Translations under genes and position numbers: made by a program
Notes under the pieces: model-generated
Seen by the model: only the letters and a program-made list of their open reading frames with translations
Told to the model about the DNA's origin: nothing
Database searches by the model: none
NCBI GenBank assembly: GCA_016302545.1
Contig: JAEDNK010000026.1
Coordinates: forward strand, 1-16,475
DNA length: 16,475 nt
Direction of reading: 5' to 3'
DNA from: Bacillota bacterium
Lineage (GTDB): Bacteria > Bacillota > Clostridia > Peptostreptococcales > Anaerovoracaceae
Shown here: piece by piece, positions 7,033 through 14,997 of the stretch
Numbering within the stretch: position 1 is the stretch's first letter
How the letters are laid out: every line of letters starts with the position of its first letter

Positions 7033-7968
7033 ATGGGTTTAGAGGTAAAGAATTTACATAAGAAATACGGAGACAAGGTGGTAGTGGATAACCTGAGCTT
7101 TGAGATGAAAGACCCCGGAGTTTACGCGCTCCTTGGAACCAACGGGGCAGGAAAGACAACTTCAATCAGAATGATGCTGGGCATGCTTGCAAGAGACGGC
7201 GGCGAGGTTCTCTGGAACGGACAGCCACTTACTACAGAAAACTGCAACGTAGGTTATCTGGCAGAGGAAAGAGGTCTCTACCCTAAGTATTCCCTGATGG
7301 ATCAGCTGATGTATTTCGCACAGCTTCGGGGAGTATCAAAGGAAGAAGCAAAAAAGAGAATCAGATACTGGGCAGAAAGGCTGGGTGCGGAGGAATATCT
7401 TTTCCCGGAAAAAAAGTCAAAAAAGGCGAAGACGAAACCTAAGCTGGCAGACCAGCTTTCCAAGGGCAACCAGCAGAAAATACAGTTTATGATAGCCCTC
7501 ATATCGGATCCGGAGCTTCTGATACTCGACGAGCCTTTGTCGGGGCTTGATCCGGTAAACACAGACCTTTTTAAGGGTATAATCAGGGAGGAAATCGCCG
7601 CAGGCAAATACCTCATAATGTCAAGCCATCAGATGGCCACAGTGGAAGAATTCTGCACAGACATCACCATTCTCGACCGCTCCAAAACAGTTCTTCAGGG
7701 ACATCTTGGGAAAATCAAGAAAAGCTACGGCAGAGTCAACCTGAAGCTTAAGACGGAGCAGGAGGCAGAGCCTTTCATAGCTGAAGCCGGCGCACGGATT
7801 GTTACAAAAAAGGAAAACGAATACCAGCTAAAGGTGGAAGGCGAGGAGCAGGCAAACAAGCTTCTTGCAAGCCTCATAGGCGCAGGAGTCCAGGTGGTGA
7901 CCTTCGACCTGAGAGAGCCCAGCCTGCACGAGATATTTGTGGAAAAAGTGGGTGATTACCATGAGTAA
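7033..7968 (+). CDS. ABC transporter ATP-binding protein, NatA-like
   Basis: A 311-residue cytoplasmic ATPase that powers the two permeases encoded downstream. It has Walker A GTNGAGKT (35-42), an unusual Q-loop region reading YLAEERGLYPKYS (75-87, Glu where Gln is usual, as in NatA/YhaQ-type proteins), signature LSKGNQQK (142-149), Walker B LLILDE (162-167), D-loop SGLDP (170-174) and switch His199. Residues from about 215 form the C-terminal extension typical of the DUF4162 type. A Lys-rich insert at 127-137 lies just before the signature. AGAGGAGG (7015-7022) lies 10 bases before the ATG. Its stop overlaps the next start by 8 bases. Relatives export sodium, antibiotics or peptides; the substrate here is not determined. 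Confidence 0.93.
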   Translation: MGLEVKNLHKKYGDKVVVDNLSFEMKDPGVYALLGTNGAGKTTSIRMMLGMLARDGGEVLWNGQPLTTENCNVGYLAEERGLYPKYSLMDQLMYFAQLRGVSKEEAKKRIRYWAERLGAEEYLFPEKKSKKAKTKPKLADQLSKGNQQKIQFMIALISDPELLILDEPLSGLDPVNTDLFKGIIREEIAAGKYLIMSSHQMATVEEFCTDITILDRSKTVLQGHLGKIKKSYGRVNLKLKTEQEAEPFIAEAGARIVTKKENEYQLKVEGEEQANKLLASLIGAGVQVVTFDLREPSLHEIFVEKVGDYHE

Positions 7969-8917
7969 GGTTTTTAAGTTTACTCTGACACAGCTGTTTA
8001 AGAATAAATCCAACAAGATAGTTTTCGGAATACTATTTGCCGTGCTGATTCTGGCGGTGCCCGTGGCGTCCATCTTTCTGGGAGACGGCGGAGCCTCTGA
8101 TATAGGCGGTCCGGCGGAGATCTACACCTATGCGGACACCCTGGAAAGCTACATGAAAAACGGCCCTGACGATTTTGGCACACGCTATGCGGTGCAGTAC
8201 GGATATTCCATAGTGGTGATGATGCTCTGCGTATTTTCGGCAACATATATAGTGAGGGCAATTGTGGAGGAGAAGTCCTCCAAGCTGGTAGAAACCCTTC
8301 TTGTCAGCATCAGAAGCGAGGATATGATTTTCGGAAAGCTTCTTGCAGTCATGGCTTTCATGCTGGCTATGCTGGCGGCAGGTGTGGCGGCATTTGCGCT
8401 TTCCTATGCTGTGACAGGGATGTTTACCGACGTATCGTTTATAGGTGATTTACTTGCGGGCTTTGGCATTTCCGGCAGACTTCTCACCATAGGACCTGAG
8501 CTTATGCTGATAATACCGGTTTCGCTGGTGCTGGCCTTTCTGCTGTTTTCGCAGCTTTCGGCTCTTTCGGGAGCGGGCTGCTCCGCTGCGGAGGATATGG
8601 AATCAGCAAACATGGCGGGAATTATGGCAATACTGGCAGGCTACCTGATTTCCACGATGACCATGCCCATGGGAGGAAAGGTGCTTACCATAGCAATGAC
8701 TTTGTGTCCTTTCGTGTCCTCATTCAGCGCACCGGTATACTTCGTAATGGGAGACATAGGCTGGGGTCTCATGCTGGGCTCATGGGCGGTGCAGCTTGCT
8801 CTGGTGCTTGCTCTTTACAAGCTGTCAGGCAGAGTATACGACAGGCTGATAATCTACACAGGACGGAGAATCAAGCTGGGAGAGATACTGGCAATGGCAG
8901 GAAAGGGGGAAAAATAG
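7961..8917 (+). CDS. ABC-2 type permease subunit 1 (short form)
   Basis: A 318-residue membrane protein with about six or seven hydrophobic segments. The first (about 20-40) is followed by a short outer loop of about 40 residues. Next is a helix and the cytoplasmic ABC-2 motif EEKSSKLVET (103-112) with LLVS...DMIFGKLLA, the coupling region that contacts the ATPase. The start at ATG 7961 overlaps the ATPase stop by 8 bases and has only a weak site, so translation is probably coupled. It lacks the large extracytoplasmic domain of its partner, suggesting an asymmetric heterodimeric permease. A longer in-frame start at 7937 would lie inside the ATPase gene and has no support. Confidence 0.88.
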   Translation: MSKVFKFTLTQLFKNKSNKIVFGILFAVLILAVPVASIFLGDGGASDIGGPAEIYTYADTLESYMKNGPDDFGTRYAVQYGYSIVVMMLCVFSATYIVRAIVEEKSSKLVETLLVSIRSEDMIFGKLLAVMAFMLAMLAAGVAAFALSYAVTGMFTDVSFIGDLLAGFGISGRLLTIGPELMLIIPVSLVLAFLLFSQLSALSGAGCSAAEDMESANMAGIMAILAGYLISTMTMPMGGKVLTIAMTLCPFVSSFSAPVYFVMGDIGWGLMLGSWAVQLALVLALYKLSGRVYDRLIIYTGRRIKLGEILAMAGKGEK

Positions 8918-10360
8918 ATGAAAAAGGAATTCAGAGGCTTCGGAAAGATATTTTCATTTACTTTCCTGCATCATGTGAAATCAAAGGGATATATTGCCTC
9001 GACACTTATAATTGCAATGCTCTGCCTCCTTATACCGGTGGGCGTTCTGGCAGGCCGTGAGCTTATCAGAGGAGGCGAACCGGAGCCCGAGCAGGGGATG
9101 GAGCAGGAAATGGAGTCGGCAATGGAGCAGGGGACGGAGTCGACAATGGAGCTTGAGACAGGGGACGAAACAGATTTGGAAAGAGAGCTTGAAAAGCTGC
9201 AGTATCTTTATGTGGTGGACCGCAGTCAGGACGGCATCGGCGAGCTGGCAGGTTTCGGAGATTATCTCAGGCAGGAAACCGGACTGGACCTTCAGGTAAT
9301 AGATTTTGGAAATGATATGGAGAAAGCTGCAGAGCTGTCATCAGGCAAAAGGGATGTGATGGTTCTGACGGCGGATCAGGTGGGAAAGGATTTTGAGATT
9401 AATCTCCTGGTGCCGGAGGGAGGCGTTTCCGAGATGGCAGCGGAAAGCCTGATTCCTCTTCTTGATCAGTACATGGAAGGCGCAAAGGCGAGGATAAACG
9501 GTGCATCCGGGGAAGGAGACAATGCAGCAGATGGCGGAGCGGCCGGCAGCGGTGCTGCGGAGGCATCAGAAGAGGGAGATGATGGTCTCAGGGAGCTGGT
9601 GGCCATGGTGTTTACCTTCCTTAACATTATGGTGTTGTATTTCTTTGTACTCATATACGGCTCCGGTGTATCGAGCAGTGTGGTAACGGAAAAAAGCTCA
9701 AAGCTTATGGAAACCTTCCTTACATCAGTAAAGCCTTCCGCCATGGTAATGGGAAAGCTTCTGGCAATCTCACTTTCCGGTATGCTTCAGCTGGTAAGCT
9801 GGGTATTGTCACTGCTTCTGGGATTTGCAGCAGGAGGAGGGCTGGCACAGTCACTCAATCCTGAGGCGGTAAATCCGCTGACCGAGGTCCTTGAGCTGGC
9901 AGCATATATTACCGACGGCATGTTTTCTGCGGGAACGCTGATTGCTGCCCTTGTGATGGCGCTGCTGGGAGTGCTCCTGTACTGCTCTCTGGCAGCTATC
10001 GGGGGCGCTCTTGCGGGAAAGCAGGAGGACCTTTCCTCCACAAGCGTGGCATTTACCATGGTGCTTATAATAAGCTTTTTTGCTTCCATGTACGGGGGAG
10101 GTATAGAGGGTTTTGGTGCTGATACGGGCTGGCTCAAGACTATGCTGGACTGGATACCCTTTACGGCTGTAATGGTGACGCCTTCAAAGCTTCTGCTTGG
10201 GCTCATACCCCTTGGGTATGGCCTCGGCTCCATGGCCCTTACCGCAGTGGTCACTCTTTTGCTGGTGGCTGCGGCAGGCAGGCTTTATAAGGCAATGGCG
10301 CTTTACAGAGGCAAGGTGCCTTCGTTTAAGGATGTAATCAGACTGCTTCGGGCAAGGTAA
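8918..10360 (+). CDS. ABC-2 type permease subunit 2, NatB-like, with acidic extracytoplasmic domain
   Basis: A 480-residue permease. Helix 1 is at about 24-46, followed by a roughly 180-residue extracytoplasmic region. That region opens with an acidic Glu/Met/Gln stretch (53-92), continues with a folded segment (95-192), and ends in a Gly/Ala/Asp/Glu-rich linker (195-225). Helix 2 begins near 227, then comes the cytoplasmic motif TEKSSKLMET (257-266) with LTSV...MVMGKLLA. Four or so further helices follow. Architecture matches NatB/YhaP-type exporters. The start adjoins the preceding TAG and has GGGGGA (8905-8910) 7 bases upstream. The acidic stretch is encoded by a 24-base tandem repeat and could vary in length between strains. 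It might gather cations or cationic peptides outside the membrane; that is speculation. Confidence 0.9.
   Translation: MKKEFRGFGKIFSFTFLHHVKSKGYIASTLIIAMLCLLIPVGVLAGRELIRGGEPEPEQGMEQEMESAMEQGTESTMELETGDETDLERELEKLQYLYVVDRSQDGIGELAGFGDYLRQETGLDLQVIDFGNDMEKAAELSSGKRDVMVLTADQVGKDFEINLLVPEGGVSEMAAESLIPLLDQYMEGAKARINGASGEGDNAADGGAAGSGAAEASEEGDDGLRELVAMVFTFLNIMVLYFFVLIYGSGVSSSVVTEKSSKLMETFLTSVKPSAMVMGKLLAISLSGMLQLVSWVLSLLLGFAAGGGLAQSLNPEAVNPLTEVLELAAYITDGMFSAGTLIAALVMALLGVLLYCSLAAIGGALAGKQEDLSSTSVAFTMVLIISFFASMYGGGIEGFGADTGWLKTMLDWIPFTAVMVTPSKLLLGLIPLGYGLGSMALTAVVTLLLVAAAGRLYKAMALYRGKVPSFKDVIRLLRAR
9089..9148 (+). repeat. In-frame 24-bp tandem repeat in permease 2
   Basis: Units at 9101-9124 and 9125-9148 match at 20 of 24 bases, encoding EQEMESAM and EQGTESTM. 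A half unit (9089-9100, EQGM) precedes them. Since the unit is a multiple of three, copy-number changes would lengthen or shorten the acidic outer loop without breaking the reading frame. Confidence 0.8.
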
Positions 10361-10379
10361 GTTCAGAAAAGGGGATTTC

Positions 10380-10408
10380 TTGCAACCTTCCCCCATATCG
10401 TATATAAT
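10380..10408 (+). promoter_or_regulatory. Promoter of the FHA-SEDS/PBP operon
   Basis: TTGCAA (10380-10385, 4 of 6) and an exact TATAAT (10403-10408) are 17 bases apart. The expected start, near 10415, falls inside the left arm of the terminator hairpin that follows. Transcripts from this promoter would lack most of that arm and escape termination. Confidence 0.65.
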
Positions 10409-10435
10409 AAGAGCAGGAAAGCCTGCTCTTTTTTT
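10409..10435 (+). terminator. Rho-independent terminator of the ABC operon
   Basis: AGAGCAGG (10410-10417) pairs perfectly with CCTGCTCT (10422-10429) across an AAAG loop, followed by a run of seven T residues (10429-10435). It ends transcription coming from the ABC operon about 75 bases after its last stop. Confidence 0.9.
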
Positions 10436-10469
10436 ATGGGCAGAGTCCGGATACGAAAGGGAAAAGAAA

Positions 10470-12218
10470 ATGGATTTAAATTTAAATTTGATGCAGATGG
10501 TAAATAGCCTGGCGCGCTGGGTATTCGTCGCCTTGGCAGTGTACATACTGGCACGATGTATTCTGTCCCTCATCAGAGCGAAAAACCCGGCAGAGGTGTG
10601 GGCGTATATGCATATGGTGACTTATGCTTCTGACAGGGACGGATATGTGAGTCCTGCCGAAGAAATCAGCGTGCCCATAACCCATTGGGAAAATGTTATC
10701 GGACGTGCTAAAAGCTGCGACATACAGACCGGCGACAGTACCCTTTCCAGAAACCACGGTATACTCATGCGTGGCAGCAGCGGACAGTGGACCTATCGTG
10801 ACCTGGGTTCAAAAAACGGGACCTATCTTGAGGACCTGAAGATAAGCAAAGAGAATGAAATGGGGCCGCCCATCAAACTGGAATACGGGGATACGCTAAG
10901 GGCGGGCCTCACGGAGTTTACGCTGCTTCCAATCAGCCTGGAGGAAAAGAACAACAACACGGCCATGCGAAAATCTGACACCAGGGTCATGTCGGCGGGG
11001 CCTACTCTGGCGGCTCTGACTCTTTTTCAGGTGCTGACAATACTCCAACTGTGGGTCACTCTGGGACCGGATTATCTTGATGAAATAGTTGTTTCTATAG
11101 GAGGCCTTTGTGCCGTTATGTGGATATACACAGGGGTGCTCAGGAGCATGGGCAGGACCGGTTTTGAAATGGAGACCATAGCTTTTTTCCTGTCCACATT
11201 GAGCCTTGCCGTGGTGGCAAGCTCGGCACCGGAAAAGATGTACAAGCAGTTCATCGCTGCGGCTTTGGGAGTGGTGATAATGTTTGTCATGTGTGTTTTC
11301 CTGAGAAATCTGGAAAGGTCTAAGGCTTTGAGATGGCTGCTTATGGGCGGCGCGGCACTGCTTCTCATAGTCAACCTGATTTTTGGAACCATAGGCTTCG
11401 GAGCTAAGAACTGGCTGGAAATCGGCGGCTTCAGCTTTCAGCCATCGGAGATTGTAAAGGTGGCATTTATCTGGATAGGAGCGGCTACACTGGATGAGCT
11501 TTTCCAGAAGAAAAACCTGTGGATATTCATGGGATTTTCGGCCTTCTGCTTCGGCTGCCTGGGCCTCATGGGGGACTTTGGAACAGCTATAATATTTTTT
11601 GTAACTTTTCTGATTATTTCCTTCCTGCGAAGCGGCGACTTTTCCAAACTGATACTTATTGTTGGAGTGGCAGCAGCGGGAGGTTTTATGATACTGCGGT
11701 TCAAGCCTTATGTGGCTCAGCGTTTTGCCACATGGGGGCATGCCTGGGACCCGGAAATAATGGATGCGGCGGGTTTCCAGCAGACGAGGACTATGAGTGC
11801 GGCGGCAAGCGGCGGTCTCATAGGCTCGGGCCCGGCGGAAGGCTGGCTGGAGCAGATTCCGGCGGCTGATACTGATATGGTTTTCGGAATGCTTATAGAG
11901 GAGTGGGGGCTGATAATTGCCGTGCTGGCGGTGCTTTCCATAGTGACTCTGGCGGTATTTGCCGTAGGCTCCATTATGGCGGGGCGGTCGACTTACTACA
12001 CTATCGCAGCCTGTGGTGCTATGAGCATGTTCGTATTTCAGACCATACTGAATGTCTTCGGCTCGGTGGATATACTGCCTTTTACCGGTGTAACCTTTCC
12101 TTTTGTGTCCAACGGCGGCACCAGCATGATGGTTTCATGGGCGCTGCTGGCATTTCTGAAGGCGGCTGATACGAGGGTACAGGCCAGTCTGGCTGTGAAA
12201 GGAGGGGCAAGAGGATGA
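10470..12218 (+). CDS. FHA domain-SEDS (FtsW/RodA/SpoVE) fusion protein
   Basis: A 582-residue membrane protein joining a phosphothreonine-binding FHA domain to a SEDS peptidoglycan polymerase. An N-terminal helix (about 15-36) is followed by the FHA domain (about 66-155) with its binding residues G78-R79, S93-R94-N95-H96 and N116-G117. A linker leads to about ten further membrane segments. SEDS hallmarks are NWLEIGGFSFQPSE (314-327), GDFGTA (368-373), the loop GSGPAEGWLEQIPAADTDMVF (452 onward) with D469 as the likely catalytic Asp, and FPFVSNGGTS (543-552). It should polymerise lipid II glycan strands, with the FHA part recruiting it to, or tuning it by, a phosphorylated partner. ATG 10470 has AAAGGGA 7 bases ahead; a longer in-frame start at 10380 lies in the promoter and is rejected. 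Its stop overlaps the PBP start (ATGA). Confidence 0.93.
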   Translation: MDLNLNLMQMVNSLARWVFVALAVYILARCILSLIRAKNPAEVWAYMHMVTYASDRDGYVSPAEEISVPITHWENVIGRAKSCDIQTGDSTLSRNHGILMRGSSGQWTYRDLGSKNGTYLEDLKISKENEMGPPIKLEYGDTLRAGLTEFTLLPISLEEKNNNTAMRKSDTRVMSAGPTLAALTLFQVLTILQLWVTLGPDYLDEIVVSIGGLCAVMWIYTGVLRSMGRTGFEMETIAFFLSTLSLAVVASSAPEKMYKQFIAAALGVVIMFVMCVFLRNLERSKALRWLLMGGAALLLIVNLIFGTIGFGAKNWLEIGGFSFQPSEIVKVAFIWIGAATLDELFQKKNLWIFMGFSAFCFGCLGLMGDFGTAIIFFVTFLIISFLRSGDFSKLILIVGVAAAGGFMILRFKPYVAQRFATWGHAWDPEIMDAAGFQQTRTMSAAASGGLIGSGPAEGWLEQIPAADTDMVFGMLIEEWGLIIAVLAVLSIVTLAVFAVGSIMAGRSTYYTIAACGAMSMFVFQTILNVFGSVDILPFTGVTFPFVSNGGTSMMVSWALLAFLKAADTRVQASLAVKGGARG

Positions 12219-13555
12219 AAAAGCTTGAAGGAAGAGCAATTCTTTGTCTGACTCTGGCGGCAGTTCTCGTGATAGGGCTGGTAGTATTTGTATTTCGCCT
12301 TGAGACCAACGGAAGCAAGTGGGCATCCTTTTACGCCAACAAGCATATTTATAACGACGGGCAGCTTGCGGTAGGCGCCGTATACGACAGAGACGGAACC
12401 CTGCTGCTCAAAAATACCAAGGACGGTTCTCAATACAACGATGATCAGGAGATAAGAAAGGCAACTCTCCATGTGGTGGGGGATAAAGGCTTTAATATTG
12501 TGACGGCGGCAAATAATGCCTTCAGGGGCAAAATGGTTGGTTACAACTTCGTCACCGGCACCAATCCCATACTGACGGGTTCATCCAGAAGAGTTAACCT
12601 GACCATAGACGCCGACGCCAATGTGGAGGCTTACAGGGCGCTGGCAGGCAGAAAGGGCTTCGTCAGTGTATACAACTGGAAGACGGGGGAAATCATATGT
12701 CTGGTAAGCACGCCGACTCTCGACCCATCTGTGCAGGCGGATTCATCGTCGGTGCAGTCAGGCACCTATATCAACAAGGCGCTTTCGGCTAAGTTTACAC
12801 CGGGCTCCACATTTAAGCTGGTGACCACGGCGGCAGCTATCGAAAATATAGAGGATCTGGACAAGTGGACCTTCAAATGCACCGGAAGTCACGTAATAGA
12901 CGGGGAAAAAATAACCTGCCCGAAAGTCCACGGAACCATGGACATATACGGTGCTCTTTCAAACTCCTGCAACTGTGCCTATGCATCACTGGCAGTGGAG
13001 CTGGGGGGAGCTGTAATGACGGAATATACCGAAAAGCTTGGACTGACCGCAAGCTACGATGTAAACGGCATCAAAACGGCGACAGGAAGCTTTAATTTCG
13101 ATACCTATAACATAAATCTGGGCTGGGCCGGCATCGGTCAGTTTGAAGATGAGGTTAATCCTCTTTCCATGATGGTATATATGGGCGCTGTGGCAGGAGG
13201 GGGAAAGGCGGCGGAGCCGTGTTTAATCAAGAGCACAGCCAAAAGTTTGCTGCCCGGTTCGGAAAGCAGCGCAAGGTCAGGCTCAGTGTCCCTGCTGGCT
13301 TCGGATACCGCTTCAAAGCTCAGTGATATGATGAGAAACAATGTGAAGTCAAACTACGGCGATTCTAACTATCCGGGTCTTGAGCTTCACGCCAAGTCGG
13401 GGACTGCAGAGGTTGGAAGAGGAAAAGCCCCACACAGCTGGTTCTGCGGCTTTTCGGGAGATTACGCCTTTGTGGTATGCGTGGAAAACGGAGGCTACGG
13501 AGCGTATGTGGCAGGTCCTGTGGCAAACAGGGTTCTGCAGCAGATAACAAAATAG
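12215..13555 (+). CDS. Penicillin-binding protein, class B-like transpeptidase
   Basis: A 446-residue membrane-anchored transpeptidase that cross-links peptidoglycan. An N-terminal helix (about 8-27) anchors it. A short domain containing YDRDGTLL (57-64) precedes the catalytic domain, whose motifs are S198-T-F-K201 (nucleophile Ser198), S251-C-N253 and K394-S-G396. It is shorter than the usual class B proteins because the pedestal region is small, as in PbpA-like proteins paired with RodA-like partners. AAAGGAGG (12198-12205) lies 9 bases ahead of the start, and the ATGA overlap with the FHA-SEDS gene implies coupled translation. The pair most likely acts as one polymerase-transpeptidase complex. 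Whether it serves elongation, division or sporulation is not decided by the sequence. Confidence 0.93.
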   Translation: MKKLEGRAILCLTLAAVLVIGLVVFVFRLETNGSKWASFYANKHIYNDGQLAVGAVYDRDGTLLLKNTKDGSQYNDDQEIRKATLHVVGDKGFNIVTAANNAFRGKMVGYNFVTGTNPILTGSSRRVNLTIDADANVEAYRALAGRKGFVSVYNWKTGEIICLVSTPTLDPSVQADSSSVQSGTYINKALSAKFTPGSTFKLVTTAAAIENIEDLDKWTFKCTGSHVIDGEKITCPKVHGTMDIYGALSNSCNCAYASLAVELGGAVMTEYTEKLGLTASYDVNGIKTATGSFNFDTYNINLGWAGIGQFEDEVNPLSMMVYMGAVAGGGKAAEPCLIKSTAKSLLPGSESSARSGSVSLLASDTASKLSDMMRNNVKSNYGDSNYPGLELHAKSGTAEVGRGKAPHSWFCGFSGDYAFVVCVENGGYGAYVAGPVANRVLQQITK

Positions 13556-13561
13556 CCATAA

Positions 13562-13612
13562 AAAATCCCGTCGGATTCTTTGCCTGAAGCAGGGAATCCA
13601 AGACGGGATTTT
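13562..13612. terminator. Long bidirectional terminator
   Basis: AAAATCCCGTC (13562-13572) pairs perfectly with GACGGGATTTT (13602-13612). An inner 6-base-pair helix (13573-13578 with 13594-13599) follows a 2-base bulge. A and T runs lie on both sides. It separates the PBP gene from the convergent sigma-linked membrane protein gene and should stop transcription from either direction. Confidence 0.88.
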
Positions 13613-13629
13613 AAGTTTTTCTTTGAAGC

Positions 13630-14997
13630 TTATGCACCGGTAACACTGTTTATAAAGCCGTTAGCGTTCTTTTCACCAATATGGAATGTGAATGAATTAC
13701 CGGAGGCCATCTTTACATAGAGATAGCCGTTGTCACTGACACCGAAGTCTATAACCGAACAGGTTGGATTTTTGCTCGACTTAAACAGGACATGTACATT
13801 GCCGTTTCTGTAAGAACTGTAGTCCGAAAGACCTGCCTTCTCACAGCTGAAAATGTACTTGGAAACCAGTGCGTCCACACCGTCCACATTAAATCGCTGG
13901 TATGAAGAGTAACCTATTCTTTCACCCTTGCAGTATACAGCCTTTGCAAAGGAAGTATTTCCTGTAAGACCTGCGTCGGCTATGAACTGCCCCAGAGAAG
14001 ACGGGGTGTAATCCTTATTGGTGTAAAGCAGCGTATCCTTAAAACCGTTTGCATCAACTGCAACCATCAGCTCCTCAGACACATTCTTGACCTTTTTCAC
14101 CTTGGCTTTAACGGTTGTGTGATTGGTGGTTGAGGTCGCGGGTATTTCCAAAGAAATCGTCTTGACCTCTGTGCTTGCAACTGATGAAGAAGCAGTTACA
14201 GATTCAACCACATAGTTTGTACCGGAAATCGTGATATTTGAAACCGTATTCTCGGCCAGTATCTCTCTGTCCCAGCTTATATCAGCCTCTCCGGGAGCTC
14301 CGGGAGTAACCTTGGAATCGTCTCCCTCAGGAGGAGTAACGATGTTGGAATTACCCGGGTCGTCAGATGCAGGCGGTGCCGGAGGATTAACCGTATCGGA
14401 ATTTCCGCTGCCTGAATTATCATTTTCAGAAGGCTGATTATTAGTATCATTGCCGTCGCCCTGATTGCTGTTGCTGCCTGATTGCGTATCGGAATCATCG
14501 TCTTTATCATCTTTATTGAAAAGGTTAGACCAGAAGCTTCCTTTTTCGTTATCGTTATCTTTATCGTCTTCCTTGTCATTGTCGGTCACGGTTTTGTCAC
14601 CGTCGGGATTCTGGGAAGGGTCGCTGTCCGTATTGTCATCAGGCGTCACAACAACATTTGGATTGTCGATAATACCGTCAACGGCATCCTTTATATCCGC
14701 AGGGTCTGAACCTCCGAGAATTGAAAATACGGAAAGAAGTACGATTACGCTGGCAGCTGCGGCAGTGCCATAGTACCATATTGATTTAGTTGTAAATTTT
14801 TTGGCTTTCGATGCTTTCTTCTCTGAAACCACAGCAGCGTCAATATCATCTGCCTTGTGGAAGTTTTCAAAGGAGTCCACATTGTCAATTGTTTCCGGGG
14901 AAGCTTCGAAAGCTGCGATTTTTGCAAGAAGGTCTGAAACCACATCATCCGACGGGACCATCTGTTCCTTCATGCTGCGAATAATATCGTCAGTCAT
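13630..14997 (-). CDS. Single-pass membrane protein, probable anti-sigma factor or sensor
   Basis: A 455-residue protein I do not recognise as a named family. Residues 1-70 are cytoplasmic, helical-looking and end in a Lys cluster. There is one membrane helix at about 73-95. Residues about 115-240 are a disordered linker very rich in Asp, Asn, Ser, Gly and then Pro. Residues about 240-455 look like a beta-rich extracytoplasmic domain with three Cys (356, 385, 413). The start codon overlaps the stop of the ECF sigma gene (ATGA), with AGGAGG (15008-15013, minus) 10 bases ahead. Position and topology fit an anti-sigma factor whose N-terminus holds the sigma factor, but no zinc HxxxCxxC motif is present. 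The long acidic linker could span the wall. A surface-sensing or wall-binding role is inference. Confidence 0.75.
   Translation of the reverse strand: MTDDIIRSMKEQMVPSDDVVSDLLAKIAAFEASPETIDNVDSFENFHKADDIDAAVVSEKKASKAKKFTTKSIWYYGTAAAASVIVLLSVFSILGGSDPADIKDAVDGIIDNPNVVVTPDDNTDSDPSQNPDGDKTVTDNDKEDDKDNDNEKGSFWSNLFNKDDKDDDSDTQSGSNSNQGDGNDTNNQPSENDNSGSGNSDTVNPPAPPASDDPGNSNIVTPPEGDDSKVTPGAPGEADISWDREILAENTVSNITISGTNYVVESVTASSSVASTEVKTISLEIPATSTTNHTTVKAKVKKVKNVSEELMVAVDANGFKDTLLYTNKDYTPSSLGQFIADAGLTGNTSFAKAVYCKGERIGYSSYQRFNVDGVDALVSKYIFSCEKAGLSDYSSYRNGNVHVLFKSSKNPTCSVIDFGVSDNGYLYVKMASGNSFTFHIGEKNANGFINSVTGA

Noticed and set aside
10371..10393. GGGGA/TCCCC hairpin after the ABC operon as a terminator
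   Set aside because: The stem is only 5 base pairs with a 13-base loop and no T-run; the strong terminator follows at 10409-10435.
10896..11741. Long minus-strand open frame of 281 codons inside the FHA-SEDS gene
   Set aside because: It lies wholly antisense to a well-supported gene, has a composition rich in His, Ser and Gln with no recognisable domain, and lacks a binding site.
13038..13341. Other frames inside the PBP gene
   Set aside because: The PBP motifs fix the coding frame; the others are shadows.
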